Source: Oryzomicrobium sp.
GTDB taxonomy: Bacteria > Pseudomonadota > Gammaproteobacteria > Burkholderiales > Rhodocyclaceae
Reading direction: 5' to 3'
NCBI RefSeq assembly: GCF_021287045.1
Contig: NZ_JAJTBG010000003.1
Span: forward strand, 248,001 to 312,000
Length of the DNA: 64,000 nucleotides
In this document: piece after piece, positions 41,188 to 50,756 of the stretch
Layout: each line of letters starts with the position of its first letter
Numbering within the stretch: position 1 is the first letter of the stretch
Position numbers and translations under genes: made by a program
The notes under the pieces: generated by a model
Told to the model about the DNA's origin: nothing
The model's database searches: none
What the model saw: the letters and a program-made list of their open reading frames with translations, nothing else

Positions 41188-42730
41188 CGCGCCACCGGCC
41201 CTTGGCGGCTTGATGGGTAACGCCGCGGGCATCAGTACCGCCCCGCCAACGCTGCCCTACTCCCTTCCCTCGTCCTCGCTGCCCGGCGGCGGCACCCAGC
41301 AGGGCAGCACCCCGGCCTCCCCCGGTGCGGCCCGGCTGTCGCCGTCCACGCCGACGCCGGCCAGCCAGAGCAGGCGCCCGCCGGCCTCTAGGGCCGGCAG
41401 CCAGGCCCGGCGCCAGGGCGGGATTCCCGCCTCCTGGAACAGCCGCTGGGCATCGCGGCGATGCCGCCCCGGCGCCGGCCGCAGCACATCCCGGGAACGG
41501 CGCACGCGCAATTCAGCACCGTCTGCCAGCAGATCGGCGCGAATCCTCGCGCCCTCGCCATCCTCACTACGGGCAAGCAGCACCTTGCCGTCGCCGAAAG
41601 TCATGATGTCCTCGCCGTTCCAGCGACAGGGCAATGGCGCCACATCCCGGGGCAGGCGTTCGACGAACAGTTCGCCCCGCCACGCCGCCACCTGGTAGTT
41701 CCCCACCCCGATGCGCGGCGCATCTCCCTGCCCGGCCAGGAACTGGCGCTCCATCTCCGCCAGCACCGCCTCTTCCGGCATGGGCGCGCCGGCGCGGCGC
41801 AGCCAGTAGCGCAACAGGTTGCGCCGACGCGGCGGCGACAAGGCGGCCAGCCCGGCCAGGGCCAGCCGCCCCGAGGGCGCCCGGGCCAGGGCGGCATCCT
41901 CGGCGGCCTGCTCGTCGAGCAGCGCCGCCGCCTCGGCAAAATGGCCGGCGGCCCGGGCCAGGACGGCACCGGCTTTGGGAAAGCGGGATTCCAGCCGGGG
42001 CAGGATGTCGTGGCGCAAAAAGTTGCGGGCGTGGCCCGTATCGGTATTGCTCGGATCGTCCACCCAACCGCCGCCCTGGCCTTCCAGCCAACGCTGGAGG
42101 CGTTCCCGGGGCTCTTGGAGCAGCGGCCGCAGCAAGAGGAGCGGCGGCCGTTCCGTCTCGCCCATCCGCGGCATGGTCCGCGCCGCGGCCATGGCGGCGG
42201 CGCCATTCACGCCGCTGCCGCGCAGCAGGCGGAACAGCAAGGTCTCGGCCTGGTCGTCCTGATGGTGGGCCAGGGCCACGGCATCGGCGCCGCAGTCCAG
42301 GAAGGCACCGTAGCGCGCCTCCCGGGCTGCCCCTTCCAGACCGGCCGGATGGGCTTTATCCACCCCGACCCGGACCACCGCCAGGGGCACCCCCAGTTCG
42401 TCGCACAGGGATTGGCAGAATCCTGCCCAGGCGTCGGCCTGGACGGCCAGGCCGTGGTGGACGTGCAGGGCCGACAGGCGAACGCCCACCAGGCCATGGG
42501 CCGAACTGCCGCAGACGGCATGGCAGAGGCGCAGCAAGGCCACGGAATCGCGTCCGCCGGATAGGCCGACGCACAGGTGGGCGGAGGGGGAAAGGTGTTG
42601 CCGCAGAAAAGCGGCGAGCCGGCCGGACAGGTCGTCCGGCACCGGCCGGGCGGCCGGGGCTACGGGAGGGAAAGAGACGTCGGCCGGGGCGGCAGCCGTG
42701 CGGCCTTCCGCCCCGGTGGAGCCCGCCGGA

Positions 42731-43699
<969 letters not shown>

Positions 43700-43794
43700 C
43701 AGCAGCAGACGCCTCTTTGAGGGGGCCGTACTTGTAAGGGGCGCCCATTTTACCCGAATCGGCGCGCCACCCCCGCCTTTCCGCGCCAGCCCCG

Positions 43795-44085
43795 TCAGGC
43801 GGCGCGTTGCAAGGCCAGGCGCAGATAGGCCAGGCCGAGCCACAGGGCGAACAGGACGAAGAAGGTGAACACGGCCACCGCCCTGGGCCCGAAGGCGGCC
43901 GGCAGCAGCCGCCGCACCGTTCCGGTGGCGGGGGCGGTAACGATGCAAAAGGCCCGGTAGATGGGATTGCCGTCGCGCCGGCCACCGGCCAGCAGCCCCA
44001 GGATGCCCTGGCCGAGCAGGCACATTCCCGCCACTTCGACCAAGGCCCGCATCATGCCGATCAGGATCACCGCGCCGTCCGCCAT
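43795..44085 (-). CDS. Small two-helix membrane protein, weakly YggT-like
   Basis: 96 aa with two hydrophobic segments (about 4-33 and 68-90). The stretch [23 protein letters not shown] resembles the loop of YggT-family proteins, but the match is too short to be firm. Start at 44085 preferred over an upstream ATG (44130) because GGAG lies 5 nt before it. Confidence 0.6.
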   Translation of the reverse strand: MADGAVILIGMMRALVEVAGMCLLGQGILGLLAGGRRDGNPIYRAFCIVTAPATGTVRRLLPAAFGPRAVAVFTFFVLFALWLGLAYLRLALQRAA

Positions 44086-44241
44086 CGCCGTCTCCGGGGC
44101 GTAGTACCCCGGCTTGCTCCCTGTGCCCATGCGTTATTGCGCCGCCCCGGCCGGGACGGCTGGGGAGGATTATGCCTGAAGCGGCCATCGCGCCCGGCGG
44201 CTGGACGCAGCGGGTCGCGCCGGGCTGCCGCTCCTTGGCGC

Positions 44242-45651
44242 TCAGGCAAGCATGTCGGGCGGCAGTAAATCGCTCCCCTCTTCGCCCCGGGGGGTGCGCA
44301 CGGCGATCGCATACTTCTCCAGCAGGCGGTAGAGGGTGACCCGGGAGACGTCCAGATCCCGGGCGCTGCGGGTCAGGTTGTAGGCGTTGCGGCGCAGGGC
44401 GGCCCGAATGGCGGCCTCCTCGGCCTGCTGCCGGGCCGCGTCCAGGGTGAGTACGGTCTTTTCCACCAGTTCGCCCCCCAGTCCCAGGTCGTCCGGGCGT
44501 ATCAGGCGGCCCTCGCACATCACCACGGCACGGCGCACCCGGTTGATCAGTTCCCGCACATTGCCCGGCCAGTCGTAGCGGTGCATGGCCTCCTGGGCCT
44601 CCCGGGAGAAGCCGCGCAGGGTGCCGCGCCGGCTGCCGGAGAATTGGTTGAAGTAGTACTGGCCGAGCAGGCCGATGTCCTCGTCCCGCTCGCGCAGGCT
44701 CGGTGTGCGCAGGGCGAGCACGTTCAGGCGGTGGTAGAGGTCCTCGCGGAAACGGCCCTCGGCCACGGCCCGGGTCAGGTCCACGTGGGTGGCGGCAATG
44801 ACCCGCACATCCACGCTGATGGAGCGGGAGCCCCCGATCCGGTCGATCTGCCGCTCCTGGAGAAAGCGCAGCAGGTGCACCTGCAGTTCCATGGGCAGGT
44901 CGCCGATCTCGTCGAGGAACAAGGTGCCCTGGTCGGCGGATTCGATGCGCCCGGCCTTGGCCTGGGTAGCGCCGGTGAAGGCCCCTTTTTCGTAGCCGAA
45001 CAGTTCGGACTGGATCAGGGAGGCGGGGATGGCGGCGCAGTTGATGGCCACCATGGGACCACCGGCCCGGGGCGAACGCTCGTGGATCGCCCGGGCGGTC
45101 AGTTCCTTGCCGGTGCCGCTTTCGCCCAGGATGAGCACGGTGGCGTCGGTGGCGGCTACCTTGCGCAGGCTGCGGAAGAACTGGGTCATGACCGGGCTAC
45201 AGCCGACCATTTCCTCTTCGTTGCCCGCACCGCCCGTTGCCGCATCGCCGGAAGGGGAGCGCAACTGGGCCATGCCATAGGTATGACCCAGGGTATTCAG
45301 CATCCGTGGCAGGTCCACGGGCAGGGTGTGAAAGTCCGTGAACAGGTCGGCGATCATTTCCCGCACCGGCGGCGACTGGACATTATCCCGGTGCAGCAGG
45401 GCGATCCATTCCATGTTGCGTCGATGCAGCAGGTCCTGATAGCGCCCGGCCTGCTTCAACGTATCCTCGCCTTTATCGAAATGAAATACGCCAATATCAA
45501 AATCGCGCCGCCGCAATAACTGCCGGGCTTCTTCCGGCGACGAAGCCGGACATGGCAACCAGCCCGCATGTTCCAGGGCCGGGAAATTCCGCATGCATGG
45601 CGACGATGGGTTCAAATAAAGCAACTGCCGCGGTTGTTGTTCTACTTCCAC
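44242..45651 (-). CDS. VpsR-like sigma-54-dependent transcriptional activator
   Basis: 469 aa. The N-terminal domain (about 8-130) has a receiver-like outline but lacks the acidic pair (LLYLNPSS) and carries His57 where the phospho-acceptor Asp should be (DIGVFHFD), as in VpsR-type regulators that may respond to a ligand instead. The AAA+ domain (about 150-375) has Walker A GESGTGKE, the sigma-54 contact loop GAFTGA and Walker [11 protein letters not shown] Fis-type helix-turn-helix ends the protein ([22 protein letters not shown]). Divergent from the fap-like operon and facing its -24/-12 promoter, it is the likely activator. Confidence 0.9.
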   Translation of the reverse strand: MEVEQQPRQLLYLNPSSPCMRNFPALEHAGWLPCPASSPEEARQLLRRRDFDIGVFHFDKGEDTLKQAGRYQDLLHRRNMEWIALLHRDNVQSPPVREMIADLFTDFHTLPVDLPRMLNTLGHTYGMAQLRSPSGDAATGGAGNEEEMVGCSPVMTQFFRSLRKVAATDATVLILGESGTGKELTARAIHERSPRAGGPMVAINCAAIPASLIQSELFGYEKGAFTGATQAKAGRIESADQGTLFLDEIGDLPMELQVHLLRFLQERQIDRIGGSRSISVDVRVIAATHVDLTRAVAEGRFREDLYHRLNVLALRTPSLRERDEDIGLLGQYYFNQFSGSRRGTLRGFSREAQEAMHRYDWPGNVRELINRVRRAVVMCEGRLIRPDDLGLGGELVEKTVLTLDAARQQAEEAAIRAALRRNAYNLTRSARDLDVSRVTLYRLLEKYAIAVRTPRGEEGSDLLPPDMLA

Positions 45652-45910
45652 AACACACCCCTTTCACTGCTCCGCCACGACGACCCGACGGAATAAATTC
45701 TTATTGCATATTAAGAAACAGGAATCAGGCGCTTACAAGATAGCGCATTTTCCCTGAGCTGCAATACCTTACGAATACTGCCCTTCGACCGCATTGCAGG
45801 CAAAGGAAGTTCCCTCCCCTCGCGATTATCGATAGCAAAAAAGGAAAAAATCGACACCTTCATTCAAGGCATCGCAAACAATTTGCATCACGCCAAGATC
45901 GTTAAATAAA

Positions 45911-45922
45911 TGAAACGTTTCA
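45911..45922. promoter_or_regulatory. Palindrome TGAAACGTTTCA, candidate enhancer site
   Basis: Perfect 12-bp palindrome about 300 bp upstream of the -24/-12 promoter. Its half-sites recur in the inverted repeat at 8370-8395 before the porin gene. Confidence 0.4.
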
Positions 45923-45943
45923 CCAGAGAAACAAAACCGGCTC

Positions 45944-46016
45944 TTCACAAAGCCAATTACAAAAACACACCAACCTTGTGAAAAAATTAGGCTTTTACAA
46001 AATCAAAATTTTTCAC
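45944..46016. promoter_or_regulatory. Cluster of TTCAC/GTGAA half-sites
   Basis: TTCACAA at 45944, TTGTGAA at 45976 (centres 32 bp apart, about three helical turns) and AATTTTTCAC at 46007. Candidate upstream binding array for the divergent activator, 190-270 bp from the promoter. Confidence 0.4.
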
Positions 46017-46208
46017 GCCAGATAATCAACAGAAAAACAAAGCAAAAAAAATCAAAAGCATCAATGAGTTATACCCAATACCCGATGCTTAAAACATAAC
46101 CCAGAGCACGAACGCCACTGCTCCTTTGGGCTTACAGATCCCCCCTTCCTGCCCTTGGGAAAATCCAAAAAAAACACAAAAACCAATAAAAACAAACAGT
46201 TAAAAAGC

Positions 46209-46224
46209 TGGCACGCTCTCTGCT
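46209..46224 (+). promoter_or_regulatory. Sigma-54 (-24/-12) promoter of the fap-like operon
   Basis: TGGCACGCTCTCTGCT: the -24 half is perfect, GG-N10-GC spacing is exact and the -12 half CTGCT differs from TTGCW at one base. Transcription would start near 46235, about 60 nt before the first gene. Confidence 0.8.
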
Positions 46225-46297
46225 GATTGGGGCCATCCCTCCGCAATTCGCAGTTCAGGCGAAGCGGGGTTTCCCGAGCAAGGATGCAGAGAGCGCC

Positions 46298-46684
46298 ATG
46301 AAGACCTCGTCAAACACCACCCTGAAGCTGCTGTGCGCAGGCATTGCATCCGCCATGGCGCTATGCCTGGTGCCGGCTTGGGGTGACGAGACGCCACAGG
46401 AACAGGCGGCTGCCAGCAGCGCCCCCGTAGCGTCCAGCCTCGGCGTGGGGCCTTCTTTGCAGTTCCTTGGTGCCGAGCAGGCGCTTGGCGACGACGAGTT
46501 GTCCGTCACGACAGGGCGCGGTCTCGAACATGCCCCGCTGCAAGGACAAGAGAAGGTCGGCGTCATCCTCTGGGACGAAGGCAAAACGCCGTGCTGCACA
46601 CAGGGCGGCGGTGCCCAGGCGGTACAGATGCAAGGTTCGTCGCCCACCGCCGGAGTGGATCAACTGCGCTGGATTCAGCGCTAA
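46298..46684 (+). CDS. Unknown exported protein, first gene of the fap-like operon
   Basis: 128 aa with a signal peptide (about 1-28, ending VPAWG). The mature part is small, polar and probably disordered (Gln, Ala, Ser, Gly), with an adjacent cysteine pair near the end (KTPCCTQGGG). No family was recognised. It stands between the sigma-54 promoter and the FapA-position gene, so it would be co-expressed with the amyloid genes, yet the canonical fapABCDEF operon has no such gene. Confidence 0.65.
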   Translation: MKTSSNTTLKLLCAGIASAMALCLVPAWGDETPQEQAAASSAPVASSLGVGPSLQFLGAEQALGDDELSVTTGRGLEHAPLQGQEKVGVILWDEGKTPCCTQGGGAQAVQMQGSSPTAGVDQLRWIQR

Positions 46685-46717
46685 GGCGGACCGACGAGGC
46701 TGAACGGGGAGATGACC

Positions 46718-47284
46718 ATGCGACTGGGAATAGCGGTAACTCTAGGCAAGACACTCCGCTTGAGACAAGCCCGGCGCCCGAATGCACCGGCCTCGATGGT
46801 GCAAAGGTTGGTGGAAAACCTGCTGCCCGCCGCCATCCTTCTTCTGTTGATCGAAGCAGGCGTATTGCCTGGCGTAGCCCGCTCGGAACCTGGCGACATC
46901 ATTATTCAGCGCAAGGTTCCGGCCCGGGTGGCGGAGCGCGCCCCCCTGACCCCCAGCCCGGACGTCGTATCGGTCAATCCGTCGCCGAACAGGATGATTC
47001 AGGGGATGTTGAACGGCAATTCCCCATCCTCCTCTGTGCAGCGTGAATTGGGGGACGGCGAGATCGCCGCCATCGTCACCGGCGCCGTCGGCATCAACCG
47101 TTCCAATGCAGGCCGTGGCACCTCCCTGGTCACTCCCGGGGCCCTGGGCAGTACGGGTGTTGGCGGATCGGTCACCGGTGCCGTTCTCCCCGCATCCGGG
47201 GGCGGATCGCCTGTGGGTAACGTTGGCGGGATGGTCAATTCCGCCGTGGGTGACGCCATGCGCGGCGCCGGCCTTATCAAGTAG
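46718..47284 (+). CDS. Exported protein in the FapA position
   Basis: 188 aa. A long basic N-terminus precedes a hydrophobic segment (LLPAAILLLLIEAGVLPGVARS), probably a signal peptide or anchor, then EPGDIIIQRKVPARVAERAP and a Gly/Val/Ser-rich tail. In Fap systems FapA is a small periplasmic factor that influences the fibre mix; the assignment here rests on position and export signal, not on clear similarity. Start at 46718 chosen because GGGGAG lies 6 nt upstream; an ATG at 46712 is too close to that site. The next gene starts 12 nt after the stop. Confidence 0.6.
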   Translation: MRLGIAVTLGKTLRLRQARRPNAPASMVQRLVENLLPAAILLLLIEAGVLPGVARSEPGDIIIQRKVPARVAERAPLTPSPDVVSVNPSPNRMIQGMLNGNSPSSSVQRELGDGEIAAIVTGAVGINRSNAGRGTSLVTPGALGSTGVGGSVTGAVLPASGGGSPVGNVGGMVNSAVGDAMRGAGLIK

Positions 47285-47296
47285 GAGGCAGCCGCC

Positions 47297-47950
47297 ATGT
47301 CCACGCCCTCCTCCAAAACGCAACTGATGCAGACGCTGTACACCGCGCTGCTGTGCGGCAGTTGCCTCCTCGCCGCCACTCCCGCTGCGGCCCAGATAGT
47401 TCTGTTGCCTGCTCCGGCCGACGGCCTGGTCCGCGATACCAGCGTGATCGGCGAAGGCGCCATGAGCGGCGTCAGCGGCATCAGCAGCGTCAATAGTTCC
47501 GCCGGCGATTTCAACCAGCAGGCCAACGTCCGCGCCATCAGCATCAACCCGGGCGGCACGGCCAATGCCCAGAACCAGGTGAGCCAGTTCCAGGGCCCAG
47601 AGTTTTCCACCCCGGTGGGCCAGGCGGACGTACAGATCAGGGCAGGTGCCTACACCGGCTCCATGGGAATCATGGGGGTGAATCAGGCGGCAGGCATCGC
47701 CAACAGTCAGGTCAATGGCTTGGCCATTGGCATCGGAACACGCGTCGAAGCCGTGGGGGACAGCACGCTGGCCACCATGGCTCCACGGGTGAGCAGTCTG
47801 GGCGGCAACACGCCGGGCGCTTCCAGCAACCAGAAGGTCGGGGTCGACGACACCGCCTTCGCGGGTGCACGGGGCATCCTGCAGCTCAACCAGACGGCCG
47901 GCACGGGCAACCGTTCGGCCAACACGCTGGGCATCCAGATATCCCGGTAG
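47297..47950 (+). CDS. FapB-like repeat protein (candidate minor amyloid subunit)
   Basis: 217 aa, signal peptide about 1-32 (ending AAAQ). Three imperfect repeats of about 31 residues: 52-83 (GISSVNSSAGDFNQQANVRA core), 115-146 (GIMGVNQAAGIANSQVNGLA core) and 185-215 (GILQLNQTAGTGNRSANTLG core). All follow the pattern G-x-VN-xx-AG-xx-N-x-Q/S-x-N-x-LAI, the Fap amyloid motif that also appears in the next gene. Order and repeat type fit FapB, thought to nucleate fibres. GGAGG lies 8 nt before the start. Confidence 0.72.
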   Translation: MSTPSSKTQLMQTLYTALLCGSCLLAATPAAAQIVLLPAPADGLVRDTSVIGEGAMSGVSGISSVNSSAGDFNQQANVRAISINPGGTANAQNQVSQFQGPEFSTPVGQADVQIRAGAYTGSMGIMGVNQAAGIANSQVNGLAIGIGTRVEAVGDSTLATMAPRVSSLGGNTPGASSNQKVGVDDTAFAGARGILQLNQTAGTGNRSANTLGIQISR

Positions 47951-47991
47951 CCCGGAGTTCTTACGCAGCAACCTCTCTCAAGGAGCGCATC

Positions 47992-48939
47992 ATGAACACT
48001 CGCACCAAAATCACGCCCGTTGCCCTGGCGCTGCTTGCCATGGGTGCTTCCAGTGTCTGGGCCGGCGAAGACGGCGGCGGAGATGGCCGTGGTGGCGACC
48101 GCCACCATCGCATGCCCCCGCCGCCCCCCCCGACCTACGCCTCCGCCACGGTGAACGACACCCAGAACAACGTAGCCAACGTCGGCGTCAACGACGAGCT
48201 GGAAAACAAGGCCAGCCTCAGCGGTGGCTCCCTGTCGGGTGCATCGGGCAACATCGGCGTGAACATCGGCGCCGGCGACAACAACCAGCAGGCCAATGCC
48301 GCCGCCCTATCATCGGCCGACGCCTCCTTCGTCTTCGACCATGCCACGGCCAGCGCTACCGCCAGCCAGTACAACGCCAGCAACCTCACCTCCAACGCCG
48401 GGGTGACCAACTCGGCGACCCTGGACGGCGGTTCCCTGAGCGGTGCTTCGGGCAACATCGGGGTCAACATCACTGCCGGCAACAACAACCAGCAGAAGAA
48501 CGACCTGACTGCCTCGGTGGCGAACGCCAAGAACACCAGCGCATCCGTGACTGCCAACCAGAACTCCACCAGCAATACCACCACCAACTCGCCGGTGCGT
48601 ATCTACCAGACCACCTATGAGACGGTGACACTGCAAGGTGGCATGTTCGGCGGCTATCAGGGCAGCACCGTGTCCTGGGAGCCTAGCAGCGGTCACGGCG
48701 ACGATCATGGCCGCGGCGGCACGGAGTACGGCTACGAGGCCGGCGACATCGCCCTGGCCGGTTGCTTCACCGCCAACATCCCGGTGCAGACCCTGTCGGT
48801 GAACAAGCTGACCACCAACACCGCAACCCTTGGTGGCGGCTCCCTGTCAGGCGCGTCGGGCAACATCGGCGTGAATATCGCTGCCGGCACGGGTAACCAG
48901 CAGTTCAACGGCCTGTCCATCGTTGCCGCGACGAAGTAA
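47992..48939 (+). CDS. FapC-like major functional-amyloid subunit
   Basis: 315 aa, signal peptide about 1-24 (ending VWA). After a short His/Pro-rich segment (29-48) come three near-identical repeats, R1 (74-108), R2 (142-176) and R3 (278-312), each containing GGSLSGASGNIGVNI then an AG-xx-NQQ core. Linkers are L1 109-141 (Ser/Ala/Asn-rich) and L2 177-277 (Tyr/Gly/His-rich). Gln/Asn ladders of this kind stack in Fap fibrils. Pseudomonas FapC has a C-terminal CXXC; this protein has a lone cysteine (Cys258 in LAGCFT). Start preceded by AAGGAG. Confidence 0.8.
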   Translation: MNTRTKITPVALALLAMGASSVWAGEDGGGDGRGGDRHHRMPPPPPPTYASATVNDTQNNVANVGVNDELENKASLSGGSLSGASGNIGVNIGAGDNNQQANAAALSSADASFVFDHATASATASQYNASNLTSNAGVTNSATLDGGSLSGASGNIGVNITAGNNNQQKNDLTASVANAKNTSASVTANQNSTSNTTTNSPVRIYQTTYETVTLQGGMFGGYQGSTVSWEPSSGHGDDHGRGGTEYGYEAGDIALAGCFTANIPVQTLSVNKLTTNTATLGGGSLSGASGNIGVNIAAGTGNQQFNGLSIVAATK

Positions 48940-48960
48940 GACAGTCGTACGCATCTGCCC

Positions 48961-48992
48961 GGAGCGGAGGGCGGCTCGCCGTCTTCCGCTCC
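48961..48992 (+). other. Strong two-tier hairpin after the fapC-like gene
   Basis: Outer stem GGAGCGGA / TCCGCTCC and inner GGCG-GCT-CGCC. T5 appears 8 nt later, so it may be a leaky terminator or a 3' protector of the fapC message. Confidence 0.6.
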
Positions 48993-49020
48993 ACATGCCC
49001 TTTTTGCCGGGAGGATATTC

Positions 49021-49761
49021 ATGTGCCAACGTACTTCGCTTTCGTCGGCAAGCGGTCGTAACGGAATACCCCGTCCCCTTGGGCTGGCAGTTCTGATCGG
49101 ACTGGCATTCCTCACCCCTGCCGTGGTTTTCGCCGGCAACGTGCCTCTGGCAGGCGTCGTACCGGGAACCGTCATCTCGAAACAGGTGCAGAGTGCCCGG
49201 GAGCGCAAGTTCGAAGACGTCGTCGAGCAGAAGACCGATTTCAGTTGCGGCGCTGCGGCACTGGCCACCATCCTCCAGGAGGCCTATCACCGCGACCTCA
49301 GTGAAAACCAGGTGGTCCAGGCGATGCTAAAGATCTCAGACCCTGCCGTTGTCCGCGAGCAGGGTTTTTCGTTGCTGGACGTCAAGCACTACCTGGAAAC
49401 CCTGGGCATGCGCGGCCGGGGCTACCGGGTCCCTCCCGAAGTCCTCAAGGAGGTGAAGGTGCCGGCGATCGTGCTGCTCAACTACAAGGGATACAAGCAT
49501 TTCGTAGTGTTGCGCCGTGCCACGGATGAACAGGTGTACCTGGGCGACCCCGCCCTGGGCAACCGGGTGATGCCCCTCGACGAGTTCGCCAAGGGGTGGA
49601 ACGGAGTGATCTTTGCCGTGATCGGCAACGATTACGACCAAGGCAATGCCCTCCCCCACCCCCGGGAGGCCCTGACGGTCTGGACGTCGATGAACCGCTT
49701 CACTCCGGTTCCGGAGCCATCCCTGCGGGACTTCGGTTTCATCCGTGCCGACTTTTTCTAA
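49021..49761 (+). CDS. FapD-like C39-family peptidase
   Basis: 246 aa exported protein (signal peptide about 20-38) with a peptidase C39-like domain. The catalytic Cys76 lies in KTDFSCGAAALATIL, His160 in YKGYKHFVVL and Asp176 in VYLGDPALG; Gln70 (VEQ) can supply the oxyanion hole. FapD of Pseudomonas is a C39-type protein required for fibre export. All key residues are present, so it could be an active protease, for example processing other Fap proteins in the periplasm. Confidence 0.82.
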   Translation: MCQRTSLSSASGRNGIPRPLGLAVLIGLAFLTPAVVFAGNVPLAGVVPGTVISKQVQSARERKFEDVVEQKTDFSCGAAALATILQEAYHRDLSENQVVQAMLKISDPAVVREQGFSLLDVKHYLETLGMRGRGYRVPPEVLKEVKVPAIVLLNYKGYKHFVVLRRATDEQVYLGDPALGNRVMPLDEFAKGWNGVIFAVIGNDYDQGNALPHPREALTVWTSMNRFTPVPEPSLRDFGFIRADFF

Positions 49762-49762
49762 A

Positions 49763-49781
49763 GGACATGCCCAGCATGTCC
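49763..49781 (+). other. Hairpin immediately before the fapE ribosome-binding site
   Basis: GGACATGC-CCA-GCATGTCC, an 8-bp perfect stem between the fapD stop and the GGGAGG of fapE. It could tune fapE translation or mRNA processing. Confidence 0.55.
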
Positions 49782-49792
49782 GGGAGGTTTTC

Positions 49793-50587
49793 ATGATCCA
49801 CGCGAACTCCCCCACGCCCCGGCGAAAGCTGGCTGTATTGGCGCTCGCCCTGACCAGCTTGACCCCTGGTCTGGCCCATCCGATGACGACCACCGATCTG
49901 ATGGCCAGCGAGGTCAGCGACGATGATCTGGCCAGCATGCGCGGCCGCTACATCGCGCCGAACCAGATTCTCAGTTTCGGCGTGCAGATGAGCACCACCT
50001 GGCAAACTCCCGGGGGCGGCATCGTCTCCACCGTGACCTTCCAGGTGAATCCCCAGTTCCAGCCGACCATCACCATCGACACCACGCCCCAGGGCGCCTC
50101 ATCGCCCCAACCCCAGACCGCCACATCCCCGGCATCCACGTCCGTCGTCACAGCGGGCGGTATCGGCAACGTTGCAGGCGTCACCCAGACCATCCAGACC
50201 GCCGGCAACAGCAATGACGTGGCCAACAACATTCAGTTGAACCTGACGAGTTCATCGCAACCCACCTCGCCTGGCGCCGGCAGCAACACCATCGTCATCA
50301 CCGGCCCCGGTACCTATACCCAGACCCAGGGCAATACCAAAACGACGGTAGTGCTGGATAGCAATGGTCTGGCACTCAACCTCTCCATGCCCGGCGAGGG
50401 TTCGACCCTGCAACAGGTGGGCAGCCAAGGGCTGCGTCAGAGCGTCCAGATAATCAGCGATTTAAACCTGGTGCGTAATTCCATGGTTGCCATCGCCCAA
50501 CTCAAGACACCTATGCTGGGAACCGAAACCCTTGGGCGAACCCTAAACTCCCTACAGGGGCTATCCAAGACGGGCGGATGGTATTAA
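49793..50587 (+). CDS. FapE-like secreted amyloid accessory protein
   Basis: 264 aa, signal peptide about 1-30. A short conserved-looking motif VSDDDLASMRGRYI follows, then a Thr/Ser/Gln-rich region. One stretch, GIGNVAGVTQTIQTAGNSND then VANNIQLNL, resembles a single degenerate Fap repeat. The C-terminus (LRQSVQIISDLNLVRNSMVAIAQL) looks helical. Position between the FapD and FapF homologues fits FapE, an exported minor fibre component. GGGAGG precedes the start at 49793. Confidence 0.68.
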   Translation: MIHANSPTPRRKLAVLALALTSLTPGLAHPMTTTDLMASEVSDDDLASMRGRYIAPNQILSFGVQMSTTWQTPGGGIVSTVTFQVNPQFQPTITIDTTPQGASSPQPQTATSPASTSVVTAGGIGNVAGVTQTIQTAGNSNDVANNIQLNLTSSSQPTSPGAGSNTIVITGPGTYTQTQGNTKTTVVLDSNGLALNLSMPGEGSTLQQVGSQGLRQSVQIISDLNLVRNSMVAIAQLKTPMLGTETLGRTLNSLQGLSKTGGWY

Positions 50588-50600
50588 TTCTCAACAATGC

Positions 50601-50627
50601 GGGCCTCACAAATGAGGCCCTTTTTTT
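50601..50627 (+). terminator. Rho-independent terminator between fapE and fapF
   Basis: GGGCCTCA / TGAGGCCC stem, 4-nt loop, seven T. fapF therefore needs its own promoter or depends on read-through. Confidence 0.92.
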
Positions 50628-50756
50628 GCCATTCACCATGTTAATTGCATGGAAAAATGGCAATTTGGTTTTAACATTGGCTACATGTTACTGACTGCTG
50701 GCCAGATAGTTCTTTAGCGCTTTTGCAGGGTTTTTCCACTTAACAGGGGATGGAAA

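Larger units (their letters stand above)
45652..46297. other. AT-rich control region of the fap-like operon
   Basis: 646 bp without a gene, strikingly AT-rich against GC-rich flanks. It holds the palindrome TGAAACGTTTCA (45911-45922), inverted TTCACAA (45944-45950) and TTGTGAA (45976-45982) half-sites, a GTGAAAAAATT/AATTTTTCAC pair (45978-46016) and a sigma-54 promoter (46209-46224). Confidence 0.65.

Noticed and set aside
47992..48939. Spaced repeats that could suggest a CRISPR-like array
   Set aside because: The repeats are in frame, encode the same peptide and have spacers of very different length; they are protein repeats.
50628..50756. Possible sigma-54 promoter before fapF
   Set aside because: GG and GC pairs are present but spacing is 11 rather than 10, and no -24 consensus is seen.
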